Source of the DNA: an uncultured Oscillospiraceae bacterium | Lineage (GTDB): Bacteria; Bacillota; Clostridia; Oscillospirales; Acutalibacteraceae | Direction of reading: 5' to 3' | NCBI GenBank assembly: GCA_900545625.1 | Contig: UQZS01000001.1 | Coordinates: forward strand, 62,001-126,000 | Length of the DNA: 64,000 bases | Shown: one piece after another, positions 8,678 to 16,596 of the stretch | How the letters are laid out: the number at the start of each line of letters is the position of its first letter | Numbering within the stretch: the stretch's first letter is position 1 | Notes under the pieces: generated by a model | What the model was told of the DNA's origin: nothing | Seen by the model: the letters and a program-made list of their open reading frames with translations, nothing else | Database searches by the model: none | Made by a program: the position numbers and the translations under genes

Positions 8678-9823
8678 CTATACCTCCGCCGGAGCATCAT
8701 CGGATGCGTCGGAATCGGGATCCGAAAGCTCATCAAACTCCTCACTGAACGAACTGTAATCGCCGTACAGCCCGGAATATGCACTCTTCTTCATGACTTG
8801 GATCTCATCGGGCTTAATGGAAAGCCCGATCTCATCGCCGACGGCGGCATAACCGGTGGTCTGCACCATCCATTTAAAGCCGTCAATGTCCACGATGATC
8901 TCATAATGTACGCCCTTAAAGGTCACAGAGGTCACAACGCCGCGCAGCATCCCCTCTTCGGGCGGGACAATGTCCACGTCCTCGGGGCGCACGACAACGT
9001 CCACGGGCTCGTCTTTGCCGAAGCCCTTATCCACACACTGAAAACGCATCCCGTGAAACTCTACGGAGAAGTCCTCGTGCATGATGCCGTCTAGGATGTT
9101 GCTTTCGCCGATGAAATCCGCCACGAAAGCATTTTTCGGTTCATTGTAAATGTCGGTCGGCGTACCGATCTGTTGGATCTCGCCGTTGTCCAGCACGACG
9201 ATGGTGTCCGACATGGACAGCGCCTCTTCCTGATCGTGCGTGACATAAATAAACGTTATGCCGAGCCGCTGCTGGATGTTTTTAAGCTCCACCTGCATAT
9301 CCTTGCGCAGCTTCAGATCGAGCGCGCCGAGCGGTTCATCCAAAAGCAGGACGCGCGGCTTGACTGCCAGCGCACGCGCAATGGCAACGCGCTGCTGCTG
9401 CCCGCCCGAAAGTGAGGCGATGCGGCGTTTTTCAAATCCCTTAAGATTGACAAGCGCCAGCATTTCCTCCACCGTCTTGCGGATCTCTGCCTTTGGGAGC
9501 TTTTTCTGTTCCAGTCCGAACGCGACATTGTCAAAGACATTGCGGTTCGGAAACAGAGCATAACGCTGAAAAATGGTGTTGACCTGACGCTTGTGCGCCG
9601 GCACACCATTGATGACTTTTCCTTCAAAAATGACTTCGCCGCTGTCCGGCGCCTGAAAGCCGGCAATGATGCGAAGCGTTGTGGTTTTTCCGCAGCCGGA
9701 GGGACCAAGCAAGGTCACGAACTCCCCGTCGCGGATATACAGATTGATGTTTTTAAGCACCGGTTGCCCGTCAAAACTGACGGAGATGTTTTTCAGGTCA
9801 ATGATCACTGCGTTTTTTTCCAA
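8678..9823 (-). CDS. potA: Polyamine ABC transporter ATPase PotA
   Basis: ATPase subunit powering polyamine uptake, 381 residues. Walker A is GPSGCGKTT, the ABC signature is LSGGQQQR, Walker B is RVLLLDEP and the switch histidine is in YVTHDQ. The C-terminal 130 residues form a TOBE-type regulatory domain, ending in an acidic tail rich in D, S and E. The start is a TTG at 9821-9823, placed 8 bases after AAAGGGG; no in-frame ATG is nearby. First gene of the potABCD operon. Confidence 0.93.
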   Translation of the reverse strand: MEKNAVIIDLKNISVSFDGQPVLKNINLYIRDGEFVTLLGPSGCGKTTTLRIIAGFQAPDSGEVIFEGKVINGVPAHKRQVNTIFQRYALFPNRNVFDNVAFGLEQKKLPKAEIRKTVEEMLALVNLKGFEKRRIASLSGGQQQRVAIARALAVKPRVLLLDEPLGALDLKLRKDMQVELKNIQQRLGITFIYVTHDQEEALSMSDTIVVLDNGEIQQIGTPTDIYNEPKNAFVADFIGESNILDGIMHEDFSVEFHGMRFQCVDKGFGKDEPVDVVVRPEDVDIVPPEEGMLRGVVTSVTFKGVHYEIIVDIDGFKWMVQTTGYAAVGDEIGLSIKPDEIQVMKKSAYSGLYGDYSSFSEEFDELSDPDSDASDDAPAEV

Positions 9824-9896
9824 TTATGCAGCCCCTTTCCAACCGATAGATATAGTTGGGATCACGGAAAACCGCGCCCTATTTGGTATGATACAC

Positions 9897-9925
9897 ATAT
9901 TAGAGAAAATTCGCAAAAAAGTCAA
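9897..9925 (-). promoter_or_regulatory. Promoter of the potABCD operon
   Basis: On the minus strand: TTGACT (9920-9925), exactly 17 bases, TAATAT (9897-9902). The leader to the potA TTG start is about 70 bases. Confidence 0.7.
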
Positions 9926-9964
9926 TAATTTTACAAAAATTCGTAAAAGAAATTTCAGCAAAAA

Positions 9965-10190
9965 AGAAGGCGGCTCAAAAGCCACCCTCTGAGCGTGTCA
10001 AAAAAGTACCTTTTGCTCCCCTTGTCAGGGGAGCTATCGAGCGAAGCAGACTGAGGGGTAGTCAGAAACCTTGATATTTTAGGGTTTCTCTCCCTTAAGT
10101 CACGCGCTTCGCGCGCGCCACCTCCCTCGTCAGAGAGAGGAAAAAAGACTTCTTTGACAGTCTGATAGGGTGACTTGAAAGCCACCTTCT
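9965..10190. mobile_element. MITE-like palindromic intergenic repeat, long copy
   Basis: A non-coding element of 226 bp. Its two ends are imperfect inverted repeats of about 45 bases: AGAAGGCGGCTCAAAAGCCA at 9965-9984 matches the complement of the right end at 10171-10190, and TGTCAAAAAAGT (9996-10007) matches the complement of ACTTCTTTGACA near 10148-10159. The inner part has two hairpins with GTCA in the loop (CTCCCC/GGGGAG near 10015-10034, and CCTCCCTCGTCAGAGAGAGG near 10121-10140). The core is repeated at 40449-40611. It fills most of the 381-base gap between potA and the ybaK-type gene, together with the pot promoter. Confidence 0.8.
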
Positions 10191-10204
10191 TGTCAAAATT
10201 TCAT

Positions 10205-10675
10205 TTACCCCCGAGGCTTGCAAACGTCGATCCACGCACGGTAGCCCGAACAGCGTTCCAGCTCCGGGATCGTCAGTTCCACAGCGCTGTTCGCCGTCCC
10301 GCAGGCAGGAAAAACCGTTTCAAAGCGTTTGAGCGATTCATCCAGATAGACTTGCACGCCCTCATTTACCCCAAAGGGGCACACCCCGCCGACGGCATGA
10401 CCGACCAACGCCTCTACCCGGTCGGCCGGCAGCATGACAGCCTTTGTGTGAAACTGCGCTTTGTACTTCGGGTTGTCGATTTTTACATCTCCCGCCGCTA
10501 CAATAAGTACCGGCGCGCCGTCCACCAAAAAGGAGAGGGTTTTGGCAATGCGGGCTTCCTCTGTGCCGAGCGCCTTAGCGGCAAGCTCCACAGTGGCGCT
10601 GGAAACAGAAAATTCCCGGATCCGATCCGCAAAACCGAACTGCGCAAGCCATTTACGCGCTCGTTCCATTGACAT
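10205..10675 (-). CDS. YbaK/EbsC-family aminoacyl-tRNA deacylase
   Basis: Trans-editing enzyme family that hydrolyses mischarged tRNAs (for example Cys-tRNA-Pro). The 156-residue protein is about normal length. The family lysine is in RIAKTLSFLVDG and the glycine-rich motif is GHAVGGVCPFGV. It follows trpS by 15 bp on the same strand, so it probably shares the trpS promoter. Which tRNA it edits cannot be told from sequence. Confidence 0.88.
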   Translation of the reverse strand: MSMERARKWLAQFGFADRIREFSVSSATVELAAKALGTEEARIAKTLSFLVDGAPVLIVAAGDVKIDNPKYKAQFHTKAVMLPADRVEALVGHAVGGVCPFGVNEGVQVYLDESLKRFETVFPACGTANSAVELTIPELERCSGYRAWIDVCKPRG

Positions 10676-10690
10676 GTTTTTCGCCTCCGT

Positions 10691-11695
10691 TTACAGCTGA
10701 TAAAAACCGACTTTACGCATGACTTTGCGCAGCGTTTTATTCGCAACTCGCGCTGCCTGTTCCGCGCCTTTTACCATGCATTCATTCAAATATGCCTTAT
10801 CCGCGATCAAACGGTCAAAAGTCTCTTTGACGGGCGCAAGCTCCGCCACGACCGCCTCGGCAACAGCGGATTTAAAGTCGCCATATCCCTTGCCGGCAAA
10901 TTCTGCCTCGATTTCATCAAAGGTCTTTCCTGTGCAGCAGGCATAGATGCCTATCAGATTGTTTACGCCATCCTTGCCCTCTGCATAGTACACACGTGCC
11001 TCGGAATCGGTCACAGCACTTTTGATTTTACGCACGATTGTATCCTTGTCGTCCAACACGGAAATGAACGCCTTAACGTTGGTGTCGGATTTGCTCATTT
11101 TCTTAGTGGGCTCCTGCAGCGACATCACGCGCGCGCCCGCCTTGCCGATAAAAGGTTCGGGCAGACGGAACGTCTCGCCGTACAACCCATTAAAGCGTTC
11201 GGCAATATCGCGCGTGATCTCCAAATGCTGCTTTTGATCTGCGCCGATAGGCACATAGTGCGCCTGATAGAGCAGGATATCCGCCGCCATAAGCGTTGGG
11301 TAGGCAAAAAGCCCGACGTTGACGTTTTCGGGGTGTTTTTCGCTCTTATCCTTAAACTGCGTCATACGCGCCGCCTCGCCGAACTGCGTATAGCAATTGA
11401 GTACCCAGGCAAGCTGTGCATGCGCATTCACATGGCTCTGCACAAAAACGGTGTTTTTTTCGGGGTCAAGACCGATCGCCAGCAGCAGCGCATACATTTC
11501 AAGCGTCCTGCGGCGCAGCTGTGCGGGTTCGGGCCGCACGGTAATGGAGTGAAGATCCGCTACCGCATAGTAGCAGTCATACTCTTTCGCCATTTCTTTC
11601 CAATTCTTCAGCGCCCCGAGATAATTGCCCAAGGTTGGCGTGCCTGTCGGCTGGATCGCGCTTAATACCACTTTTCTTTCGCTTTGTGTTTCCAT
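10691..11695 (-). CDS. trpS: Tryptophanyl-tRNA synthetase
   Basis: Charges tRNA-Trp. The 334-residue length is normal. The HIGH-like class I motif is PTGTPTLGNYLG near the N-terminus and the second signature is KKMSKSD. The frame stays open upstream, but the ATG at 11695 has GAGGA 8 bases before it. No T-box-like leader is seen; the transcript leader is only about 30 bases. It is the first gene of a two-gene unit with the ybaK-type deacylase. Confidence 0.96.
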   Translation of the reverse strand: METQSERKVVLSAIQPTGTPTLGNYLGALKNWKEMAKEYDCYYAVADLHSITVRPEPAQLRRRTLEMYALLLAIGLDPEKNTVFVQSHVNAHAQLAWVLNCYTQFGEAARMTQFKDKSEKHPENVNVGLFAYPTLMAADILLYQAHYVPIGADQKQHLEITRDIAERFNGLYGETFRLPEPFIGKAGARVMSLQEPTKKMSKSDTNVKAFISVLDDKDTIVRKIKSAVTDSEARVYYAEGKDGVNNLIGIYACCTGKTFDEIEAEFAGKGYGDFKSAVAEAVVAELAPVKETFDRLIADKAYLNECMVKGAEQAARVANKTLRKVMRKVGFYQL

Positions 11696-11729
11696 CAATA
11701 TCTTCCTCTTTTCCATAATACGGAAATAT

Positions 11730-11758
11730 AGTATACCATCATCTGCAAATTTAATCAA
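11730..11758 (-). promoter_or_regulatory. Promoter of trpS
   Basis: On the minus strand: TTGATT (11753-11758), a 17-base spacer, TATACT (11730-11735). Confidence 0.7.
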
Positions 11759-11798
11759 TAAAAACGGATACATATTCTATTGTTTGGCAGATTTTTCA

Positions 11799-11827
11799 TT
11801 GCTTTTACAAAGTTTTGGGTTTATAAT
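11799..11827 (+). promoter_or_regulatory. Promoter of ilvA-ridA
   Basis: TTGCTT (11799-11804), a 17-base spacer and TATAAT (11822-11827), about 40 bases before the ilvA start. Confidence 0.6.
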
Positions 11828-11866
11828 ATCAGTTAAATTGTTTACGGAAAGAAGAGAAATGTGCAT

Positions 11867-13066
11867 ATGCTGACGCTTGATAAGATCTACCACGCCTCCT
11901 ATCAGCTGAAAGACGTGATTCGGCGCACGGACATGATCATGGCACCCGACATCAATCCCGATTGTGAGATCCATCTGAAAACAGAAAATCTGCAGAAAAC
12001 AGGTTCTTTCAAAGTACGCGGCGCAGCATACAAAATTTCACAGCTCTCGGACGAAGAAAAGAAAAAAGGCGTAATTGCCTGCTCGGCGGGCAACCATGCA
12101 CAGGGCGTGGCGCTTGCCGCGACCAAGAACGGGATCAAATCGCTGATCTGCCTGCCTGACGGTGCGCCGATCTCCAAGGTGGAAGCCACGCGCAAATTCG
12201 GCGCGGAGATCTGCCTCGTTCCCGGCGTATATGACGACGCATACAATCGTGCTTTGCAGCTCAAAGATGAAAAGGGATACACCTTTATCCACCCGTTTAA
12301 CGACGAAGACGTCATTGCCGGTCAAGGCACCATCGGCCTTGAGATTTTGGAGCAGCTCCCCGATGTGGACGTCGTGATCGTCCCCGTCGGCGGCGGCGGG
12401 CTGATCTCCGGCGTTGCATATGCTATTAAAGCACTGAACCCGCAGGTCAAAGTCTACGGCGTGCAGGCGGACGGTGCACCCAGCATGCTGCGCTCTATTG
12501 CCGACGGCAAGATCGAGGCGCTCGACGAGGTCTCGACTATTGCGGATGGTATCGCTGTAAAAGAGCCGGGCGATCTCACCTTTGCCCTTTGCCAAAAATA
12601 TGTTGACGGCATTGTTTCGGTTTCTGAGGACGAGATCGCTGCTGCAATTTTGGCACTCATTGAACAGCAGAAGCTGATTGCAGAGGGCGCAGGTGCAGTA
12701 TCTGTCGCTGCTGCTATGTTCAATAAAGTAGATCTTAAAGGCAAAAAGGTTTGCTGCCTGGTTTCAGGCGGTAATATTGACGTGACGATCCTGTCGCGCG
12801 TGATCAAGCGCGGTCTGTTGAAGTCCGGGCGCACATTCTCCATGACGGTGGAATTGCTTGACAAGCCCGGCCAGCTGCAGGATGTGGCGGCGGCGATCGC
12901 CGCTGAAGGCGGAAATGTCATTTCCGTGCATCACGAGCGCGCTTCGGAAGGCTCTGATATCAACGGCTGCTACCTGCGTCTGGTTATGGAAACGCGTAAT
13001 TTTGAGCACATTGAATCCATTAAAAACGCGCTGATCGCGCGCGGATACAAAGTGCAGGCGTATTGA
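11867..13066 (+). CDS. ilvA: Threonine ammonia-lyase (threonine dehydratase)
   Basis: PLP enzyme that turns threonine into 2-oxobutyrate and ammonia. The PLP lysine lies in KTGSFKVRGA (about residue 50), the phosphate loop is VGGGGLISG, and the C-terminal 75 residues form one ACT-like regulatory domain (TVELLDKPGQLQDVAAAI). This one-ACT, about 400-residue layout matches the TdcB/clostridial type rather than the longer two-ACT E. coli IlvA. The ATG at 11867 is favoured over a GTG at 11861 because GAAGAG lies about 10 bases ahead. ridA follows by 30 bp. Confidence 0.93.
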   Translation: MLTLDKIYHASYQLKDVIRRTDMIMAPDINPDCEIHLKTENLQKTGSFKVRGAAYKISQLSDEEKKKGVIACSAGNHAQGVALAATKNGIKSLICLPDGAPISKVEATRKFGAEICLVPGVYDDAYNRALQLKDEKGYTFIHPFNDEDVIAGQGTIGLEILEQLPDVDVVIVPVGGGGLISGVAYAIKALNPQVKVYGVQADGAPSMLRSIADGKIEALDEVSTIADGIAVKEPGDLTFALCQKYVDGIVSVSEDEIAAAILALIEQQKLIAEGAGAVSVAAAMFNKVDLKGKKVCCLVSGGNIDVTILSRVIKRGLLKSGRTFSMTVELLDKPGQLQDVAAAIAAEGGNVISVHHERASEGSDINGCYLRLVMETRNFEHIESIKNALIARGYKVQAY

Positions 13067-13096
13067 TGCAAATTTTTCTCTGAAGGAGTGTTTGAT

Positions 13097-13471
13097 ATGA
13101 TCAAAACTTTACACACGGACAATGCCCCGGCTGCGATCGGGCCGTATTCGCAGGCGAAGATCGTCAACGGTATTCTGTATGCCTCCGGCCAAATTGCGAT
13201 CAATCCTGCTTCCGGTGAAGTAGAAGCAGATACGATTGAGGGACAGACGCAGCAAATCTGTGAGAACATCGGTGCGATCTTAGAAGCGGCAGGCACAGAT
13301 TTTTCCAAAGTGATTAAGACAACTTGTTTTTTAAAAAACATGTCCGATTTTGCCGTGTTCAACGGCGTTTACGGCAGCTTTTTCACCTCAAAGCCCGCTC
13401 GTTCCTGCGTGGCAGCCGCTGCACTGCCAAAGGATGTGCTTGCGGAGATCGAGGTCATTGCCGAAGTATAA
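13097..13471 (+). CDS. ridA: RidA-family enamine/imine deaminase
   Basis: Hydrolyses reactive enamines/imines such as the 2-aminocrotonate released by threonine dehydratase. The 124-residue protein carries the family marks GPYSQA, LYASGQIAINPASG and the arginine in KPARSCVAAAALP (Arg that holds the substrate carboxylate). The ATG at 13097 has AAGGAG 8 bases upstream; a GTG nine bases earlier overlaps that site. Its place directly behind ilvA fits its detoxifying role. Confidence 0.95.
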   Translation: MIKTLHTDNAPAAIGPYSQAKIVNGILYASGQIAINPASGEVEADTIEGQTQQICENIGAILEAAGTDFSKVIKTTCFLKNMSDFAVFNGVYGSFFTSKPARSCVAAAALPKDVLAEIEVIAEV

Positions 13472-13493
13472 GGCAGCTCACGACAACAAAAAA

Positions 13494-13524
13494 CCGACAG
13501 TGCGTTTTGCACTGTCGGTTTTTT
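13494..13524. terminator. Bidirectional terminator between ridA and the amino-acid ABC ATPase gene
   Basis: Stem CCGACAGTGC (13494-13503) with GCACTGTCGG (13509-13518), loop GTTTT, flanked by six A on the left and six T on the right. It serves both converging units. Confidence 0.9.
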
Positions 13525-13542
13525 GTATGGCTTCTGTTGTAT

Positions 13543-14328
13543 TTACAATACCTTAGATAGAAATTCCTTCAATCGGTCGTTTTGCGGATGATTGAAGATC
13601 GCATCGGGCGTGCCTTCCTCTAAAATACGACCGTCGTCCATAAACAAAACGCGATCTGCCACCTCACGCGCAAAGCCCATTTCATGCGTCACAACGACCA
13701 TCGTCATACCGCTTTTTGCAAGATCTTTCATGACTTCCAAAACCTCGCCGACCATCTCGGGGTCGAGCGCCGAGGTCGGCTCGTCAAACAGCATGACCTC
13801 CGGCTGCATGGCAAGCGAACGCACGATCGCTACACGCTGTTTCTGTCCGCCGGATAGCTGCGAAGGATATGCCTCCGCCTTATCGGAAAGCCCGACGCGC
13901 TCCAAAAGCTCCATAGCGTTGGCTTTGGTTTCCTCTTTGATTTGTTTAGCAGACTTGATCTCGGCACCGTCCGATTTCCTGCGCAGTTTTAACTTGCGCA
14001 TCTGCTTTTTTGCAATATACTCGGGCGCAAGGGTGATATTCTCCAGCACGGTTTTATTATTGAACAAATTAAAATGCTGGAACACCATGCCCATTTTCTG
14101 CCGATGGACGTTGATGTCCACTTTCATATCCGTAAGATCCACGCCGTGGAACAGGATGCTGCCGGAGGTGGGATCCTCCATGCAGTTTAGGCAGCGCAAA
14201 AACGTGCTCTTGCCCGAGCCGGACGGCCCGATCACAACGACCTTTTCGCCCTTATGAATGGTGATGTTGATGTCCTTAAGGACATGCAGATCCCCGAAAG
14301 ATTTATTTAAGTTAACGACCTCGATCAC
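13543..14328 (-). CDS. Amino-acid ABC transporter ATPase (GlnQ type)
   Basis: ATPase of a polar amino-acid importer, 261 residues. Walker [10 protein letters not shown], signature LSGGQKQR, Walker B VMLFDEP, switch histidine in VVTHEM. Compared with GlnQ it carries an extra basic stretch of about 25 residues after the Q-loop region ([20 protein letters not shown]), which makes it about 20 residues longer than usual. Its start overlaps the permease gene by 17 bp. Substrate unknown beyond amino acids. Confidence 0.92.
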   Translation of the reverse strand: MIEVVNLNKSFGDLHVLKDINITIHKGEKVVVIGPSGSGKSTFLRCLNCMEDPTSGSILFHGVDLTDMKVDINVHRQKMGMVFQHFNLFNNKTVLENITLAPEYIAKKQMRKLKLRRKSDGAEIKSAKQIKEETKANAMELLERVGLSDKAEAYPSQLSGGQKQRVAIVRSLAMQPEVMLFDEPTSALDPEMVGEVLEVMKDLAKSGMTMVVVTHEMGFAREVADRVLFMDDGRILEEGTPDAIFNHPQNDRLKEFLSKVL

Positions 14329-15031
14329 TTTTACGCAGCCTCCTCTCCACGAGTTTAATGAGCGCGGTGATCAGCAGCACCAGCACAATATAGATCAGCG
14401 CCATGACAAGATACGGCACCATGAACTCATAGGTGCTTGTGCCGATTTTGCGGAACGCGACATACAAATCTGTTGCGCCGACGAAGCTGACGACAGAAGT
14501 TTCTTTGACAAGCGTAATAAATTCGTTGCCGAGTGTCGGGATGATGTTCTTGATCGCCTGGGGAATAACGATCTTCATCATCGTCGTACTAAAGCTCAAG
14601 CCGACGGACCGACCGCCCTCCATCTGCCCGGGGTCGACCGACATGATGCCGCCGCGCATGATCTCTGATATGTACGCACCGGAATTCATGCCGAACACGG
14701 TGATCGCGACCGCCACGGAGGAGGCATTTATGTCGAGCAAAGGCAGTGCAACATAATAAAACAGCAAAAGCTGCACCACCATGGGCGTCCCGCGGAAAAA
14801 ACCGACATATACGCCGCAAATGGCGTTAAGCACCTTCGGCAGGCGCTTATATTTCGGCATGACGCGCACAGCGGCAATCAGCGTACCGATAATTATGCCG
14901 ATAATAAGGCCCAGCACTGCGATTTTAACCGTGTTCTGTAAGCCTGTTAAAATATCGGATATATAGGCGTCCGCGCTGCCTCCCTGGAAAAGAGATATAA
15001 ATTTTTCTACCCTTTGACCGAAGTTATCCAT
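14312..15031 (-). CDS. Amino-acid ABC transporter permease
   Basis: Membrane subunit, 239 residues, of the His/Glu/Gln/Arg permease family. Marks: [20 protein letters not shown] at the start of the fold, [19 protein letters not shown] and the ATPase-contact loop [21 protein letters not shown]. It lies between the ATPase gene (17-bp overlap) and the binding-protein gene, separated from the latter by an 83-bp gap that holds a long hairpin. Confidence 0.92.
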   Translation of the reverse strand: MDNFGQRVEKFISLFQGGSADAYISDILTGLQNTVKIAVLGLIIGIIIGTLIAAVRVMPKYKRLPKVLNAICGVYVGFFRGTPMVVQLLLFYYVALPLLDINASSVAVAITVFGMNSGAYISEIMRGGIMSVDPGQMEGGRSVGLSFSTTMMKIVIPQAIKNIIPTLGNEFITLVKETSVVSFVGATDLYVAFRKIGTSTYEFMVPYLVMALIYIVLVLLITALIKLVERRLRKSDRGR

Positions 15032-15052
15032 GATCCAAATCCTTTTGCCGCA

Positions 15053-15096
15053 CGTATAACAATAGCCTCACCGAACGGTGAGGTTATTGTTATACG
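15053..15096 (-). terminator. Long hairpin between binding-protein and permease genes
   Basis: A 20-base stem (15053-15072 with 15077-15096, loop GAAC) with one imperfect pair. It is placed after the binding-protein stop and before the permease start on the minus strand. No clear U run follows, so it is more likely a partial terminator or an RNA-stabilising 3' structure that raises the level of the binding protein over the membrane parts. Confidence 0.6.
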
Positions 15097-15114
15097 CTAT
15101 AGAGCTTTCAAGTT

Positions 15115-15999
15115 TTACGCAACACCGTTGACGGAATCCGCAATAGCCTGCGCGGGAGCTGCGTCGATCACGACATAGTCCAAATTGCCGTTGACCATAG
15201 CCTGTACCGCCAAAGCACCGCTCTGATTATCAATCGGTGTGACATGCAACGCAGTGTACTCATAATCATCGGTAGACTGCACATATTTCTGCCCTGTGGT
15301 GCCGGTCTGGTAGCCGATCCGCACACTTTCGTCAAAGCTGCGAAGGATCTCCAAAACTTCATCCGCCGTAGTGCAGTTGTCAAAGGTCGTATCATCTGCC
15401 GGTACGATCAGCTTCTGCGAAGCCTGATAATACGACTCCGAGAACGTAACGACTTCTTCGCGCTCCTCGCTGATCGTCAAGCCTGCCATGGCGATGTCGC
15501 ATCTCTGTGTACCGACGGAAAGACAAACAGCGTCAAAGTCCATATTCTGAATGACAAGTTCTTTGCCGAGTTCCTGTGCGAGCAGGGCCGCGATTTCCAT
15601 ATCTACGCCGAGGTAGTTGGTGCCTTCCGTGTACTCGAAGGGCGGGAATTCCGCATTGGTCGCGACGACAAGCTGATCCTTGCTCTCGTCAAGCGCAGCC
15701 GAGGTCACAGGAGAAGGCGTACCGTCACCGAAATACTTGTTGAAGATCTCTTCCAGCTGGCCGTTCGCCTTGATCTCCGCGATGAACGCATTGACCTGCT
15801 CAAGGAGTTCGGGCTGGTTCTTATCTACGCCGAACGCATAGTACTCCTCGGTCAATTCAATGTCAATGACTTTTACCAGCGCTGCATTCGCAGCAGGCGT
15901 CGTGGTATCATTCGCTGTGTCGCTCCCACAGGCGGCAAAACAACCGACGACCAGTGCAAGTGCGAGCAAAACAGACAAAGCTTTTGTTACGATTTTCAT
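15115..15999 (-). CDS. Amino-acid binding lipoprotein, apparently circularly permuted
   Basis: Extracytoplasmic binding protein of the importer, 294 residues. A lipoprotein signal ends in FAAC (cysteine 24; VVGC at 20 is an alternative). The canonical start of the family 3 fold (DQLVVATNAEFPPFEYTEG, then LGVDMEIAALLAQELGKE) appears only at about residue 108. The protein ends at the strand DYVVIDAAPAQAIADSVNG, after which relatives normally continue with a last strand and two helices. That missing part (KVIDIELTEEYYAFGVDKNQ through EEIFNKYFGD) sits at residues 43-92, ahead of the fold, joined by a linker GTPSPVTSAALDESK. The gene is intact and first in its operon. Confidence 0.88.
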   Translation of the reverse strand: MKIVTKALSVLLALALVVGCFAACGSDTANDTTTPAANAALVKVIDIELTEEYYAFGVDKNQPELLEQVNAFIAEIKANGQLEEIFNKYFGDGTPSPVTSAALDESKDQLVVATNAEFPPFEYTEGTNYLGVDMEIAALLAQELGKELVIQNMDFDAVCLSVGTQRCDIAMAGLTISEEREEVVTFSESYYQASQKLIVPADDTTFDNCTTADEVLEILRSFDESVRIGYQTGTTGQKYVQSTDDYEYTALHVTPIDNQSGALAVQAMVNGNLDYVVIDAAPAQAIADSVNGVA

Positions 16000-16029
16000 G
16001 GTTTGTTCCCCTTTCTGAGATTATAAGCC

Positions 16030-16058
16030 ATTATACACCCGCTTAAAGCAAAAAGCAA
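16030..16058 (-). promoter_or_regulatory. Promoter of the amino-acid ABC operon
   Basis: On the minus strand: TTGCTT (16053-16058), 17 bases, perfect TATAAT (16030-16035), about 30 bases before the binding-protein start. Confidence 0.7.
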
Positions 16059-16084
16059 GAAAAACGTATATTTATGCAGAGATT

Positions 16085-16579
16085 TTATGTGTCCCCGTGT
16101 GTTTCGCCGGAATCAGACCCTTGAGAACGGCGTTTGCGGAAAATCACAATCTTGCTGAACACGTAATTGGAAAGCACTACAAGGATCTGTGCAACAGTTT
16201 TCGTCAAAAATTCGCCGAGCGGCAAAGTGACTGTAGATAAACTTACGACCCAACGCCCCGCCCCCAGCAGATCCATGCCAACAAACATTACGCCGAGTTC
16301 CAAAACCAAGGAAAACAACCGTGCACCGACAAACAGAATAATTTCACGCAAAACGGCACGCGCGCCGCGGCTTTTGCTTGCAAACACCCACACACGGTTG
16401 ACGATATAGGCGAAGCCGACGGCTACGATCCAGGCGATGACCGTTGCAGGCGAATAGGAAAATCCAACTGTCTTGCAAAGGAAATAAACAACATAGTTGA
16501 CAAGTGTCGTCAGCCCGCCGAAGATCACATATAATATCAATTCTTTATGCTTTTTAAGCAGACTGCGAACTTTTTGCAT
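16085..16579 (-). CDS. GtrA-family membrane protein
   Basis: A 164-residue protein with four hydrophobic segments and the family opening LILYVIFGGLTTLVNYVVYF. The mid-part NRVWVFASKSRG and the end VFSKIVIFRKRR are typical of GtrA, thought to help move lipid-linked sugars across the membrane. GtrA proteins usually pair with a polyprenyl-phosphate glycosyltransferase; such an enzyme is encoded at 35269-36252, some 19 kb away. It lies 17 bp after the sugar symporter gene on the same strand. Confidence 0.85.
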   Translation of the reverse strand: MQKVRSLLKKHKELILYVIFGGLTTLVNYVVYFLCKTVGFSYSPATVIAWIVAVGFAYIVNRVWVFASKSRGARAVLREIILFVGARLFSLVLELGVMFVGMDLLGAGRWVVSLSTVTLPLGEFLTKTVAQILVVLSNYVFSKIVIFRKRRSQGSDSGETHGDT

Positions 16580-16596
16580 ATTTCGTCTTGCCTTTC

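Noticed and set aside
9940-10210. AAATTTCA on both sides of the long repeat as a target-site duplication
   Set aside because: Distances to the ends are unequal and the flanks are AT-rich, so chance cannot be excluded.
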